64,000 nt of DNA from Bradyrhizobium sp. CCGE-LA001 (GTDB lineage Bacteria; Pseudomonadota; Alphaproteobacteria; Rhizobiales; Xanthobacteraceae), in NCBI RefSeq assembly GCF_000296215.2, contig NZ_CP013949.1, forward strand, positions 1,233,501 to 1,297,500. Direction: 5' to 3'. The notes under the pieces were generated by a model, which saw only the letters and a program-made list of their open reading frames with translations, was not told where the DNA came from and ran no database searches. The translations under genes and the position numbers were made by a program. Below, in pieces: positions 25,903-34,154 of the stretch (positions within the stretch are counted from its first letter, which is position 1; every line of letters starts with the position of its first letter).

Positions 25903-26697
25903 TCAGCTCTTTCGCAGGATGACGTGATAGTCGCCGCGGCGGACGTCGGTGCCGCGCGGAAGCACCGCGTTCATCACCGCGGCGCCGGCATCGACCAAGG
26001 CCGCAAACATCGGCTTGCGCCCGCGCATCTCGGGATAGCGCGGGCTCTCGACCTCGCGCCGATAGATCATCTCCAGCCCGTTGGTGGCCGCGAATGCTTC
26101 GAGCCTCGGCAATGTCACCAGCGGATGGAAGAACGTCGGGAAGGGCGGCTCGCCGGGCAGGCCCGCATCCTTGATGCCGCGGATGTGACGATAGAACCAG
26201 ACGTGAAACCAGTGCGGCGAATATTTGGTGACGACCCCCGACAGCGAGCGCGGATTGGGCGCGCCGATCAGGATCATTCCGCCGTGCTTGAGCGCATGGC
26301 GGAAATTCAGGAGCGCCGCCTCGACGTCGGGGAGGTGCTCGATCACGTTGTAGCAGATCACGAGATCGAAGGTCTCGGGCTCGAAACGGTAAGTCTGGAC
26401 GTCACCGAGAACTGCCTTGTCCGCATAGGTGTTGTTGCGGACCTGGTCCTCATCGATGTCGACGACGGTGACGTGGCTGCGGCCCGGCAATTCCGGTGGC
26501 AGGACGCTGCACGAGCCGCCGCCGGCTTCATAGATGGCGAGCCGGCCTTGCGGTAGTTCGCGGCGCAGCACGTCATGGACGGCGAGCAGGCTGTCGCGGG
26601 CTTCGCCGGGGACCAGATCGTGCAGTGCGAGTGGGGCCGCCACGGAGGCCTTGATGGCGGTGGTTGTCGCGAAATCGATCGTCGCTGGCTTGTTCAT
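25903..26697 (-). CDS. Class I SAM-dependent methyltransferase
   Basis: 264 residues. Rossmann-type methyltransferase: motif I IYEAGGGSCSVLP near residue 54, VTVVDIDEDQ as motif II, DLVICYNVIEHLPDVEAAL as motif IV, and LKHGGMILIGAPNP as post-motif. It resembles Methyltransf_11/25 enzymes of polysaccharide loci, which methylate sugars or lipid-linked glycans. It is on the same strand as the GumC-type gene (271 bases before it) and divergent from the GT2 gene at 27105. The substrate is unknown. Confidence 0.87.
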   Translation of the reverse strand: MNKPATIDFATTTAIKASVAAPLALHDLVPGEARDSLLAVHDVLRRELPQGRLAIYEAGGGSCSVLPPELPGRSHVTVVDIDEDQVRNNTYADKAVLGDVQTYRFEPETFDLVICYNVIEHLPDVEAALLNFRHALKHGGMILIGAPNPRSLSGVVTKYSPHWFHVWFYRHIRGIKDAGLPGEPPFPTFFHPLVTLPRLEAFAATNGLEMIYRREVESPRYPEMRGRKPMFAALVDAGAAVMNAVLPRGTDVRRGDYHVILRKS

Positions 26698-27104
26698 GAT
26701 TTTCTGACCGCGCTTGTTCTATTCAAATTTACAGGAAAAAACTCGCTCCCCCGAAGAGCAAATCTGATGCCGCGCCGTCTCACTGCTTGCAGTGCTTACA
26801 GTCGGGTTAATGCCCATAGGCGTTAACTACAGCATTGTTCATGTTGAGCCGTTGTCGGCACACTGGACCGCGAATTGCACTACCACGCGTGCAAGGTTTT
26901 GCGTCAGAAGCACGCGAACGCGGTTAAGTGCATGCTATCGTGCCGAGATGGCTGCAAGTCGCCGGCGTCGTGGCGGGATGCGCCGCGCGGCGGCTGTTCA
27001 TTTTGGGACGCCGCTGTCCCGCGACGTTGTGCCGTCGCGGGACGTGGCCGATCCGCGCGATCGAAGCAGGGCTTTTTCAACACATCTCGGACATCTAGGA
27101 CGCC
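26698..27104. other. Divergent promoter region in the polysaccharide cluster
   Basis: About 407 bases between the methyltransferase and the first GT2 gene, clearly richer in A+T than the flanking genes near the middle. I see no convincing gene or RNA. TTAA words occur at about 26806, 26822 and 26924; the first two are 16 bases apart, which does not fit the CtrA N7 spacing. Confidence 0.5.
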
Positions 27105-28133
27105 ATGACATTGATCCCGACAGAGCTGTCCGCGACGCGCATCTCGGACGTCGTCTCCGATCCCAATCGGGAGATCGTGGCGAGCTCCCGCGTCATCGAT
27201 CTTTCGGTCGGCATCGTCGTCTGCATTCCCTGCTTCCGTCGTCCGCAGCATCTACGGCTGACCCTGGACTCGCTGGTGAGCCAGCGCACGCCCCGTTCCT
27301 TCGCCGTCGTCATGGTCGAGAACGATGCGGCGCGCCGCGAGAGCGCGCCTGTCGCCGCGGAATATCTCGGCGATAGCAGGCTTCAGGGCATCTGCCTCGT
27401 CGAGAAGCGACAGGGCAATTGCCAAGCGATCAACGCCGCGTTCGAGACGGCCCAGGCGCTGTTTCCGGCCGCGACCCGCTTCCTGATGATCGACGACGAC
27501 GAGATCGCCTCACCCGACTGGCTCGAACTGATGGTTCGCACCGCGGAGGCGACCGGCGCCGACGTGGTCGGCGGGCCGGTGCTGCCCGTCTTCGAAGACG
27601 ACAACCAGCCGTGGCTGTCGCGTCATCCTGCCTTCTGCCCCGCCTATGAGTACAGCGGCGCGGTGCCGCTGATCTATGGCTGCGGCAATTGCCTGATCAC
27701 GCGCGCGGTATTCGAGCGGTTCGATCGTCCCGCCTTCGACCTGCGGTTCAATTTCCTCGGCGGCGGCGATTGCGACTTCTTCGTGCGGTGCCGCGATGCC
27801 GGCCTGAAATTCCACTGGACGGCTGAGGCCGTCATCACCGAGACCGTGCCGCAGAGCCGAACGAGCCTCGGCTGGATAGCGAAGCGAGGCTTGCGGATCG
27901 GCGCAATCAATTATCGCGTGCAGTCAAAGGCCGCGCAGAGCGCGACAGCGCGTGCGCTGGTGTTCGCGCAGATGCTCGGACGGCTGCCGCTGTCGCTGGT
28001 TCGCGCCGCCAGCCTGCTGACCTCCTCCAAGGCCGTCGTCGCAATGCATCCGGTGATGGTCGCGCTCGGCTCGGTGCTCGCGGCATTCGGCATCGAGCCG
28101 AAGCCCTATGAGGCCTCGAAGATCGTGTCCTGA
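27105..28133 (+). CDS. Glycosyltransferase family 2 protein
   Basis: 342 residues. GT-A fold transferase: VGIVVCIPCFRRPQHLRLTL at about 36-55, the DXD-type metal site in FLMIDDDEIASPDW near residue 127, and acceptor-side motifs RFNFLGGGDCDFFVRCRDAG. The C-terminus has a hydrophobic stretch (GRLPLSLVRAASLL) that may touch the membrane. It would add a sugar to the lipid-linked repeat unit. Donor and acceptor are unknown. Confidence 0.88.
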   Translation: MTLIPTELSATRISDVVSDPNREIVASSRVIDLSVGIVVCIPCFRRPQHLRLTLDSLVSQRTPRSFAVVMVENDAARRESAPVAAEYLGDSRLQGICLVEKRQGNCQAINAAFETAQALFPAATRFLMIDDDEIASPDWLELMVRTAEATGADVVGGPVLPVFEDDNQPWLSRHPAFCPAYEYSGAVPLIYGCGNCLITRAVFERFDRPAFDLRFNFLGGGDCDFFVRCRDAGLKFHWTAEAVITETVPQSRTSLGWIAKRGLRIGAINYRVQSKAAQSATARALVFAQMLGRLPLSLVRAASLLTSSKAVVAMHPVMVALGSVLAAFGIEPKPYEASKIVS

Positions 28134-28148
28134 TGCCGTGATGGCGTC

Positions 28149-29351
28149 CTAGATACCAAAACGGGTGAGGAAGACCCGAAGCGCCGCGCGCGGAAGCGAT
28201 TTGAGCGACCGCCGGCCAACCATCGCGAGATAGGTGAAGGCTTGGCGATATCTGCCGAAGCGCACGGCCTGCATTGCTGAATAGGTGACGAGATGGATCT
28301 CGGCGGCCTGACGCAGCGGGTCCGCCATGCCCTCGGGCAGTCTTGCCAGGATCAGCCCGTCGTCGAAGACGCGGGCGACCGCGGGGAAGAAGTCCTGCGG
28401 CGTGCGCACTGCCGCGTTCATCGTGTTGGCGGTATGCACGCGATAGTCGAGCAGGAGCTTTGGGGTAAATTCGAACTCGCCGATCGCGGCAAGTCGGCAC
28501 CAGCAGTGCCAATCCTCGCAATATCTGAGCGAGACGTCGAAGCCGCCGACGGCGCGGAAGGCTTCCGCGCGGGTGATCACGATGCCGCCATTGACAATGA
28601 AATTGCCGGCCGCAAGCCGCGTCAGCACGTCGCCGGATGGCTTGCTGCGTCCCTTCAGCAGGTCGCGCCGGCCGATCTGCCGTCCCTCGCTGTCGATCGT
28701 GTTGTAGTCGCCATAGACGAGAACCGCGCGGGGCGCGCCGCGCGCCGCCGCCAGCAGCGCCGCCACGGCGCCGGGACGCAGGCGATCGTCGGCGTCGAGG
28801 AAGAGCAGCCAATCGCCGCTCGCATGGCGCGCGCCGAGATTGCGGGCCGCAGACACGCCGGCAGAATAGTTGTTCATCATGCGCAGCCGCGGATCGCGCA
28901 TGGCGTGAACGATCGCAATTGTGTCGTCGGTCGAGCCGTCGTCCACGACGATCACCTCGCCGACATGGTCCTGCGCAAGTGCGCTCGCGATTGTTTCACC
29001 GATATAGGCCGCAGCGTTCTTGGCGGGAATGACGACGGAGACCGACGGGGCCGGGGTCACCGGCAGCGGCAGGCGCGTCGCCGGCGCTACGCGTGAGGCG
29101 ACCGGTAATTCGAGAACCTCGTCGGCGGTGATCAAGCGGCAGCTCGTATTTAATGGTCTGTTAACCAGGGGCACGTCTGCCGAAATCTCGGCTGCGGCGG
29201 ATGATAGCCGCATTGTCGGCAAGTTCGCCGCCGCTAACGCCCGCGTGGCGGCGGATTTGTGGAGTAACGTTAAGCAGGCGACATCGAGCTGCTGCAAATC
29301 CGACGAGCTCGGCAACTCTGCCCGCAACGCATCTACGGTCGTTTTCGGCAA
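28149..29351 (-). CDS. Glycosyltransferase family 2 protein with unusual N-terminal extension
   Basis: 400 residues if started at 29351. The GT2 domain begins only near residue 105 (SVSVVIPAKNAAAYIGETI), with VVVDDGSTDDT and LLFLDADDRLRPGA as metal/nucleotide motifs and CEDWHCWCRL later. The first 100 residues match nothing I recognise. Bases 29150-29165, within codons of about residues 62-67, read as a perfect CtrA-type box, so the true start may lie further in, for example after 29150. It converges with the GT2 gene at 27105. Confidence 0.8.
   Translation of the reverse strand: MPKTTVDALRAELPSSSDLQQLDVACLTLLHKSAATRALAAANLPTMRLSSAAAEISADVPLVNRPLNTSCRLITADEVLELPVASRVAPATRLPLPVTPAPSVSVVIPAKNAAAYIGETIASALAQDHVGEVIVVDDGSTDDTIAIVHAMRDPRLRMMNNYSAGVSAARNLGARHASGDWLLFLDADDRLRPGAVAALLAAARGAPRAVLVYGDYNTIDSEGRQIGRRDLLKGRSKPSGDVLTRLAAGNFIVNGGIVITRAEAFRAVGGFDVSLRYCEDWHCWCRLAAIGEFEFTPKLLLDYRVHTANTMNAAVRTPQDFFPAVARVFDDGLILARLPEGMADPLRQAAEIHLVTYSAMQAVRFGRYRQAFTYLAMVGRRSLKSLPRAALRVFLTRFGI
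29150..29165. promoter_or_regulatory. Full CtrA-type box TTAA-N7-TTAAC
   Basis: TTAATGGTCTGTTAAC at 29150-29165 matches the CtrA consensus TTAA-N7-TTAAC exactly. It lies inside the N-terminal extension of the GT2 gene as annotated, about 290 bases upstream of the divergent polymerase gene. Confidence 0.45.
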
Positions 29352-29364
29352 GCTGGTTGACGGA

Positions 29365-29372
29365 TGGTTAAC
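29365..29372. promoter_or_regulatory. CtrA-like half-site between GT2 and polymerase genes
   Basis: ATGGTTAA, the complement of TTAACCAT, lies in the 101-base gap between the annotated start of the GT2 gene (29351) and the polymerase start (29453). Confidence 0.4.
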
Positions 29373-29452
29373 GGCGGTGAGCTAGAACCTGAGCTCGGCC
29401 GGCCTCACCAGCTGTCGCCACGGATTGCAGCCTGGATCGCAGCGCCCCTGAC

Positions 29453-30781
29453 ATGACTGACGTCGAAACCCGATCATTCGGCCACGTCCTGCATGATGGA
29501 CTTGCAGGGGTGAACGCCATGCGCGCGGCGCGCTGCCTCGTCGCGGTCGCGGCCCTGCTGTTGATCCTGGTGACGCTCGAGCCGTTTCCCGACCTGCGCA
29601 GCGAGCATTTCGTGACCGTCGTGGGCGGACGAATGGCGCTGACCTACATCGTATACGGCCTCCTGGCTGTCGTCGCGGTGCTGTGCGTCGCCGCGACGGA
29701 TGCGCCGGCGCTGAAAACCCTGGTCACCCCGCTGCATCTCTGCCTCGTCGGCTGGCTGCTGATCAACATCGCCTTCTCCGAGAGCCGCGGCGTGTCGTTC
29801 CAGCGTTTCGTGCTCGCGGCGAGCGTGACGTCGCTAGCCGTGCTGCTGCCGCTGTTGCCGCCGACGCAGCGAAGCTTCAATCTGTGCCTCGGCGGCGCCG
29901 CGCTCGCGCTGCTGGTGGTGTGCTATCTCGGCGTTGTTCTCGCCCCGCAATATTCGATCCACACGGTGTTCGACATCACCGAGCCGCAGCTCGCCGGCGA
30001 CTGGCGCGGCAGCTTCGGCCACAAGAACGTCGCCTCGCCGGTGATGACCATCCTGGTCTATGTTGGCATCTACCTGTCCGCGGTCGGCTCGTTCGTGATG
30101 GGGCCGGCGATCGCCGCGCTTGCCGGCATCTTCCTGATCTTCACCGGCGGCAAGACGTCGTCGGTGCTGTGCCTTGCAATCTATCTCTTGGCCTCGCTGG
30201 TTTACGTCACGCGGAGCCTATGGCTGAAGCGGATCATCTGCTTCGTGCCGCTGATTCTGATGAACCTGCTGACCGTCGGCAGCGTCATGAGCCCTGCGCT
30301 CGGCGGCATCACGCGGATGCTTCCGCTCGATCCCACCTTCACCGGCCGCTCCGCGATCTGGGAGTTCGCCCTCGCAGCCGTCGCGGAAAAGCCGATCATC
30401 GGCCATGGTTACGCGGCCTTCTGGGACGACGTGTCTGCGCGGCAGACCGCGCAAGGCGCCGAATGGGCGACGACCGCGGCCCACAGCCATAACAGCTATC
30501 TCGACCTTGCGGTCACCATCGGTTTGCCAGGGCTGCTGCTGGTGATCCTCATCTTCGCGCTCGCGCCGCTCGGCAATTTCCAGTCGGCCCAGGCGCACAA
30601 CCGCAGCGGCGCGCTGGCAAAGCTGTTCCTGACGATATGGCTGTTCGGCTTGTACTACGGTGCAACCGAGACGTTCCTGCTCGATCGGCAAAATCCAATC
30701 TGGTTCATGTTCGGGCTCGCAGTGGCCGGCCTGCATTTTCTGGCGAGGTTCCAGTGCGTCGCGGCGGAACCGGCGCGCTGA
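29453..30781 (+). CDS. O-antigen ligase/polymerase-like membrane protein (Wzy/ExoQ type)
   Basis: 442 residues, almost entirely hydrophobic with about ten membrane segments. Wzy_C-type features: a soluble loop with GDWRGSFGHKNVASPVMT (about 182-199), typical of ExoQ/WaaL-like proteins, and a later ATTAAHSHNSYLDLAVTIG loop with His residues used in polymer transfer. It would polymerise undecaprenyl-linked repeat units in the periplasm, working with the GumC-type co-polymerase. No Wzx flippase or priming transferase is in the window. Confidence 0.87.
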   Translation: MTDVETRSFGHVLHDGLAGVNAMRAARCLVAVAALLLILVTLEPFPDLRSEHFVTVVGGRMALTYIVYGLLAVVAVLCVAATDAPALKTLVTPLHLCLVGWLLINIAFSESRGVSFQRFVLAASVTSLAVLLPLLPPTQRSFNLCLGGAALALLVVCYLGVVLAPQYSIHTVFDITEPQLAGDWRGSFGHKNVASPVMTILVYVGIYLSAVGSFVMGPAIAALAGIFLIFTGGKTSSVLCLAIYLLASLVYVTRSLWLKRIICFVPLILMNLLTVGSVMSPALGGITRMLPLDPTFTGRSAIWEFALAAVAEKPIIGHGYAAFWDDVSARQTAQGAEWATTAAHSHNSYLDLAVTIGLPGLLLVILIFALAPLGNFQSAQAHNRSGALAKLFLTIWLFGLYYGATETFLLDRQNPIWFMFGLAVAGLHFLARFQCVAAEPAR

Positions 30782-30902
30782 CAGCTTGTCGCAGCAGGAG
30801 CGGCCTTGGTGGCATCGGCTTAACGATAAGCAGCGACGCTGCTTGTGGTCTGCGACGAAACATAATCTATCTCGGAGCACTCAGTAACCGTATGTCACGC
30901 GG

Positions 30903-32045
30903 ATGACATTCCTCAGCGTCGAGCAATCAGAAGGTCGGGTGTCGAGCTCGCCGGGAATCGCGGTCGATTTCCTGCGTGACTGGCGGCAGGCTGCTTTGCG
31001 GCTGACTGCAGGTCATCGCACCGCGTTCCAGCATGATTATTGGCTCGGTGCCTGGTACGCGGCATTCGACGACCTCGCACCGCTGATCGCCGTCATCTCC
31101 GATGCCGCGACCGGCAGGGACATCGCGCTGGTGCTGATGATCAGCCATGTGAGGCGCGGTATCCGCGTCGTTGAATTCGCCGATCTCGGGGTTTCCGACA
31201 ACAATGCGCCGATCCTGTCGCTCGACGCCGCTCTGGATGCGGCGGCGATGCGCGCGATCGGCAAGGCGTTGATCCGCGCACTGCGCGCCTTGCCCGATGG
31301 CTTCGATCTGCTGCGCCTGAGGAAGATGCCCGCCCAGATCGGCGGCAAGCCAAATCCGCTGGTGTCGCTCGGCCGGACCGGATCGTCCTCGCTCAACGGC
31401 AATCTCGTGCTGCTCGGCGACGATTATGAAGCTTACCAAACTTCGATCAAGCGCATGCAGATGCCGCGCTGCTGGCGCGTCTTCACCCGCCATGCCGGCG
31501 CGCGGTTTGAGCTCGCCACGGATGTCGCGCGCGCACACGAGCTGCTGGACGTGATGGATGTGCAGCAGCAGGCGCGCATGCAAAAGCTAGGCTCGCCGTT
31601 CGTCCTCAACGACAAGACCCATGCACGGTTCTATCGCGAGGTTGCCCGGCAGGGCGTCGCGGGTGGCTATGCCGTCGTTACGGCGCTGGTCTGCGACGAG
31701 GGCGTCATCGGCACGTCGTTCGGCATCAGGCAAGGCGCGACTTATTACCTGCTGCGGATCAGCCACGGAGGCGATTCATGGTCGAGCTGCTCTCCCGGGC
31801 TGCTCGTGATCGAGCGCACCATGGCAGCGCTGCATGCGCAGGGCGTGCGTCGTTTCGATCTCAGCATCGGCAACCAGGATTATAAGCGCCGCTTCGGCGC
31901 TACGAGGGTCCCGCTGACCGACGTCAGCGTCGCACTGTCCTGGCGCGGTCTGCCATACGCATGGCGCGACCATGCGGCGCAGGGCCTGCGACGATATCCC
32001 GGGCTCGCTGCCATCGCCGCGCCCGTACTGCGCCGGATGCGCTGA
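30903..32045 (+). CDS. CelD/BcsL-type GNAT acyltransferase
   Basis: 380 residues, a double-GNAT (Acetyltransf_6) protein. The N-terminal half has FQHDYWLGAWYAAF and RGIRVVEFADLGVSDNNAPI; the C-terminal GNAT fold has GVIGTSFGIRQGATYYLLRIS and RFDLSIGNQDYKRRFGA. Relatives occur in rhizobial cellulose and unipolar-polysaccharide loci and probably acylate the glycan or a precursor. It lies 121 bases after the polymerase on the same strand. The acyl group is unknown. Confidence 0.85.
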   Translation: MTFLSVEQSEGRVSSSPGIAVDFLRDWRQAALRLTAGHRTAFQHDYWLGAWYAAFDDLAPLIAVISDAATGRDIALVLMISHVRRGIRVVEFADLGVSDNNAPILSLDAALDAAAMRAIGKALIRALRALPDGFDLLRLRKMPAQIGGKPNPLVSLGRTGSSSLNGNLVLLGDDYEAYQTSIKRMQMPRCWRVFTRHAGARFELATDVARAHELLDVMDVQQQARMQKLGSPFVLNDKTHARFYREVARQGVAGGYAVVTALVCDEGVIGTSFGIRQGATYYLLRISHGGDSWSSCSPGLLVIERTMAALHAQGVRRFDLSIGNQDYKRRFGATRVPLTDVSVALSWRGLPYAWRDHAAQGLRRYPGLAAIAAPVLRRMR

Positions 32046-32049
32046 TCCG

Positions 32050-32589
32050 TCATCGCGACAGGCCCGCCCTGAAGGCCTCCAGCAGCGCGCGCCCTTGCGG
32101 CCAGTCGCCGAGCCTGCTCGACGCATTGATGTGACCGAGTGCGCCGAGCACAATGAGACCGGATCGCCAGGCACTGGCTCGCTGCCGTGTCGCACTGATC
32201 TCGCCATAGGGGTCGTCCGTGCTGGCGATGACGAGCGAAGGGAAGGGCAGCGCGCATTCCGGCACCGTCTTGAACGCGGCCGCCTCCATCGGGAAGCTGG
32301 CGCCATCGGGATCGGGCACCGCGACCAGAAACGCGCCGGCGATGCGGGATTGGAAGCGAGCGGCCCAATGCGCCACCAACAGGCAGGCAAGGCTGTGTGC
32401 GACCAGCACGGGCGGCGTCGTGCAGCGCCTGACCGCGCGCTCAAGCGACTGCTCCCAATCGTCGAGGTCGGGCTGATCCCAGCTCGCGGGCTGAAACCGC
32501 AGGAAGCGCGCATCATTGCGCTCCCAGATCGTCTGCCAATGGGTGTCTCCGGAGTCGCCGAGGCCGGGCAGGGTGATGGTGTCGTGCAT
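32050..32589 (-). CDS. RBBP9/YdeN-family alpha/beta hydrolase
   Basis: 179 residues from ATG at 32589 (MHDTITLPGLGDSGDTHWQT). Short serine hydrolase: nucleophile in VLVAHSLACLL, acid in ASTDDPYGE, and base in ALGHINASS, the complete triad of the RBBP9 (DUF1234/YdeN) family. Substrates of bacterial members are mostly unknown. It converges with the acyltransferase gene (4 bases apart) and is divergent from the Lrp gene. Confidence 0.87.
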   Translation of the reverse strand: MHDTITLPGLGDSGDTHWQTIWERNDARFLRFQPASWDQPDLDDWEQSLERAVRRCTTPPVLVAHSLACLLVAHWAARFQSRIAGAFLVAVPDPDGASFPMEAAAFKTVPECALPFPSLVIASTDDPYGEISATRQRASAWRSGLIVLGALGHINASSRLGDWPQGRALLEAFRAGLSR

Positions 32590-32709
32590 GGTCGTCCCGT
32601 GATATCTGCGATGGAGGCAGTGTGACGCAGCGCGGTGCTGCATCACATGGCAAGTCATCGGTGGAATCGACCATCCGCCGTTGATCTCAAGGTGGAACGG
32701 AGAATTTTG

Positions 32710-33186
32710 TTGGATCGCTTCGGAAGCATCGACGCCAAGGATCTGAAGATCCTCGAGGCGTTGCAAGCCAATGCACGCGTGCCGCTGTCCGAGCTCGGCC
32801 GCTCCGTCGGACTGTCCCAGCCGGCGGTCTCCGAGCGCGTCAAGCGGCTCGAGGAAGCCGGGATCATCGAAGGCTACGGCGCCCGCATCAATCCGCGCGC
32901 GCTGGGGCTCGGCCTGATGGCGCTTGTACGCCTGCGCACCACGCATGAGCACATCAAGACCTGTCTCAAGCGGTTCAGCGAAATTCCCCACATCATCGAG
33001 GTCCATCGCGTGACGGGCGACGACTGCTTCGTGCTCAAGGTGCTCGTCCCGGCGCCGGAGGATCTCGAGACGATCGTGGACCGGATCGCCGGCTTTGGCG
33101 CCGTCACGACCTCGCTGGTGCTGCGAAGCGAGCCGGCGCGGCCGATCGGCAAGGATCTCGTCAGGAAAAAGGCCGAACGAACGTGA
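32710..33186 (+). CDS. Lrp/AsnC-family transcriptional regulator
   Basis: 158 residues if started at TTG 32710, chosen because GGAGA (32699-32703) is six bases upstream and the family N-terminus (LDRFGSIDAKDLKILEALQ) starts there. In-frame ATG codons at 32635 and 32647 would add up to 25 residues. HTH region: VPLSELGRSVGLSQPAVSER (part); RAM domain from about residue 70 (LGLMALVRLRTT, VTGDDCFVLKVLVPAPEDL). Target genes are unknown; the divergent RBBP9-like hydrolase is one candidate. Confidence 0.85.
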   Translation: MDRFGSIDAKDLKILEALQANARVPLSELGRSVGLSQPAVSERVKRLEEAGIIEGYGARINPRALGLGLMALVRLRTTHEHIKTCLKRFSEIPHIIEVHRVTGDDCFVLKVLVPAPEDLETIVDRIAGFGAVTTSLVLRSEPARPIGKDLVRKKAERT

Positions 33187-33374
33187 GGGCGGTGCCCGCC
33201 ATCACGATCCCGTGCAACCGGCGCAGCGAAAGCGGCCACGCGAGGCGCGAACGAGGCTGCGACAATACCAGCGCCGCGCAAGCGCCTGTGCGGGCCGGCG
33301 GAGCATCTGCGCGATCAACAGCAGTTCGAAAGCCATTCGTATCGGTTTTGGTGAAAAACGTCTTCCACGCAGAT

Positions 33375-33406
33375 GGGGCGGCATTCTCGAAGGAGAATGC
33401 CGCCCC
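33375..33406 (-). terminator. Terminator hairpin after wrbA
   Basis: GGGGCGGCATTCTC (33375-33388) and GAGAATGCCGCCCC (33393-33406) form a perfect 14-bp stem with the loop GAAG, just past the wrbA stop. No long U-run follows on either strand. It probably ends wrbA transcription and may also block readthrough from the rightward Lrp gene. Confidence 0.65.
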
Positions 33407-33413
33407 TGTCGCA

Positions 33414-34013
33414 TCAGCCATGCAGCTTCCTGGCGGTCTCCGCGATCTGACGGCCCTGATAGCGCGCGCCGGCGAGCTCGTTGGCGCTGGGCTGGCGGCT
33501 GCCGTCGCCGCCGGTGATCGTGGTGGCGCCGTAGGGCGCGCCGCCGGTGACCTCGTCGAGCTTCATCTGCCCGGCGAAGCCGTAGTTCATGCCGACCACC
33601 ACCATGCCGAAATGCAACAGGTTCGTGATGATCGAAAACAGCGTGGTCTCCTGGCCGCCATGCTGGGTCGCGGTCGACGTGAAGGCGCCACCGACCTTGC
33701 CGTGCAGCGCGCCCTTGGCCCAGAGCCCGCCGGCCTGGTCGAGGAAGTTCGCCATCTGCGAGGCCATGCGGCCGAAGCGGGTGCCGGTGCCGACGATGAT
33801 CGCGTCGTAATTGGCGAGATCCCCGATCTCGGCGATCGGAGCGGCCTGATCGACCTTGTAATGCGAGGCTTTCGCGACCTCGGCCGGCACCAGCTCCGGG
33901 ACGCGCTTGATGTCGACGGTGGCACCGGCCTCACGCGCGCCTTCGGCGACGGCATTGGCCATGGCTTCGATGTGGCCGTAGGCGGAATAATACAGGACGA
34001 GAACTTTGGTCAT
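33414..34013 (-). CDS. wrbA: NAD(P)H:quinone oxidoreductase, WrbA type
   Basis: 199 residues from ATG at 34013. Flavodoxin-like fold with the FMN phosphate loop KVLVLYYSAYGHIEAMA at the N-terminus, GTGTRFGRMASQMANFLDQ, FTSTATQHGGQETTL, and GMNYGFAGQ. WrbA tetramers reduce quinones by two electrons in the cytoplasm and so avoid semiquinone radicals. It is the third leftward gene after an SDR and a pirin gene, a set that suggests quinone or oxidative-stress handling. Confidence 0.93.
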   Translation of the reverse strand: MTKVLVLYYSAYGHIEAMANAVAEGAREAGATVDIKRVPELVPAEVAKASHYKVDQAAPIAEIGDLANYDAIIVGTGTRFGRMASQMANFLDQAGGLWAKGALHGKVGGAFTSTATQHGGQETTLFSIITNLLHFGMVVVGMNYGFAGQMKLDEVTGGAPYGATTITGGDGSRQPSANELAGARYQGRQIAETARKLHG

Positions 34014-34055
34014 GGTGGTCTCCGTTGGACGATGAGTTTGACTAGATGTTGAGGT

Positions 34056-34141
34056 CGTCATGCCCGGGCTTGTCCCGGGCATCCACGTTCTTGCTTCCGT
34101 GCGGATGGGCGTGGATGGCCGGGACAAGCCCGGCCATGACG
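34056..34141. repeat. Dispersed palindromic element, type A (copy 1)
   Basis: Two nested palindromes: ATGCCCGGGCTTGTCCCGGG near 34059-34080 and GGCCGGGACAAGCCCGGCC near 34118-34136, within outer arms CGTCATG...CATGACG. It lies between pirin and wrbA. A second full copy is at 55427-55513 and a half-size copy lies between groES and groEL. Confidence 0.75.
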
Positions 34142-34154
34142 GAAGGAGCGGCGC

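Noticed and set aside
26806..26826. TTAA ... TTAAC upstream of the first GT2 gene as another CtrA box
   Set aside because: The spacing between the TTAA words is 12 bases, not the required 7.
26792..27376. 194-codon open frame covering the divergent polysaccharide promoter
   Set aside because: It overlaps the start of a clear GT2 gene in another frame, is Arg/Ser-rich and has no motif or ribosome site.
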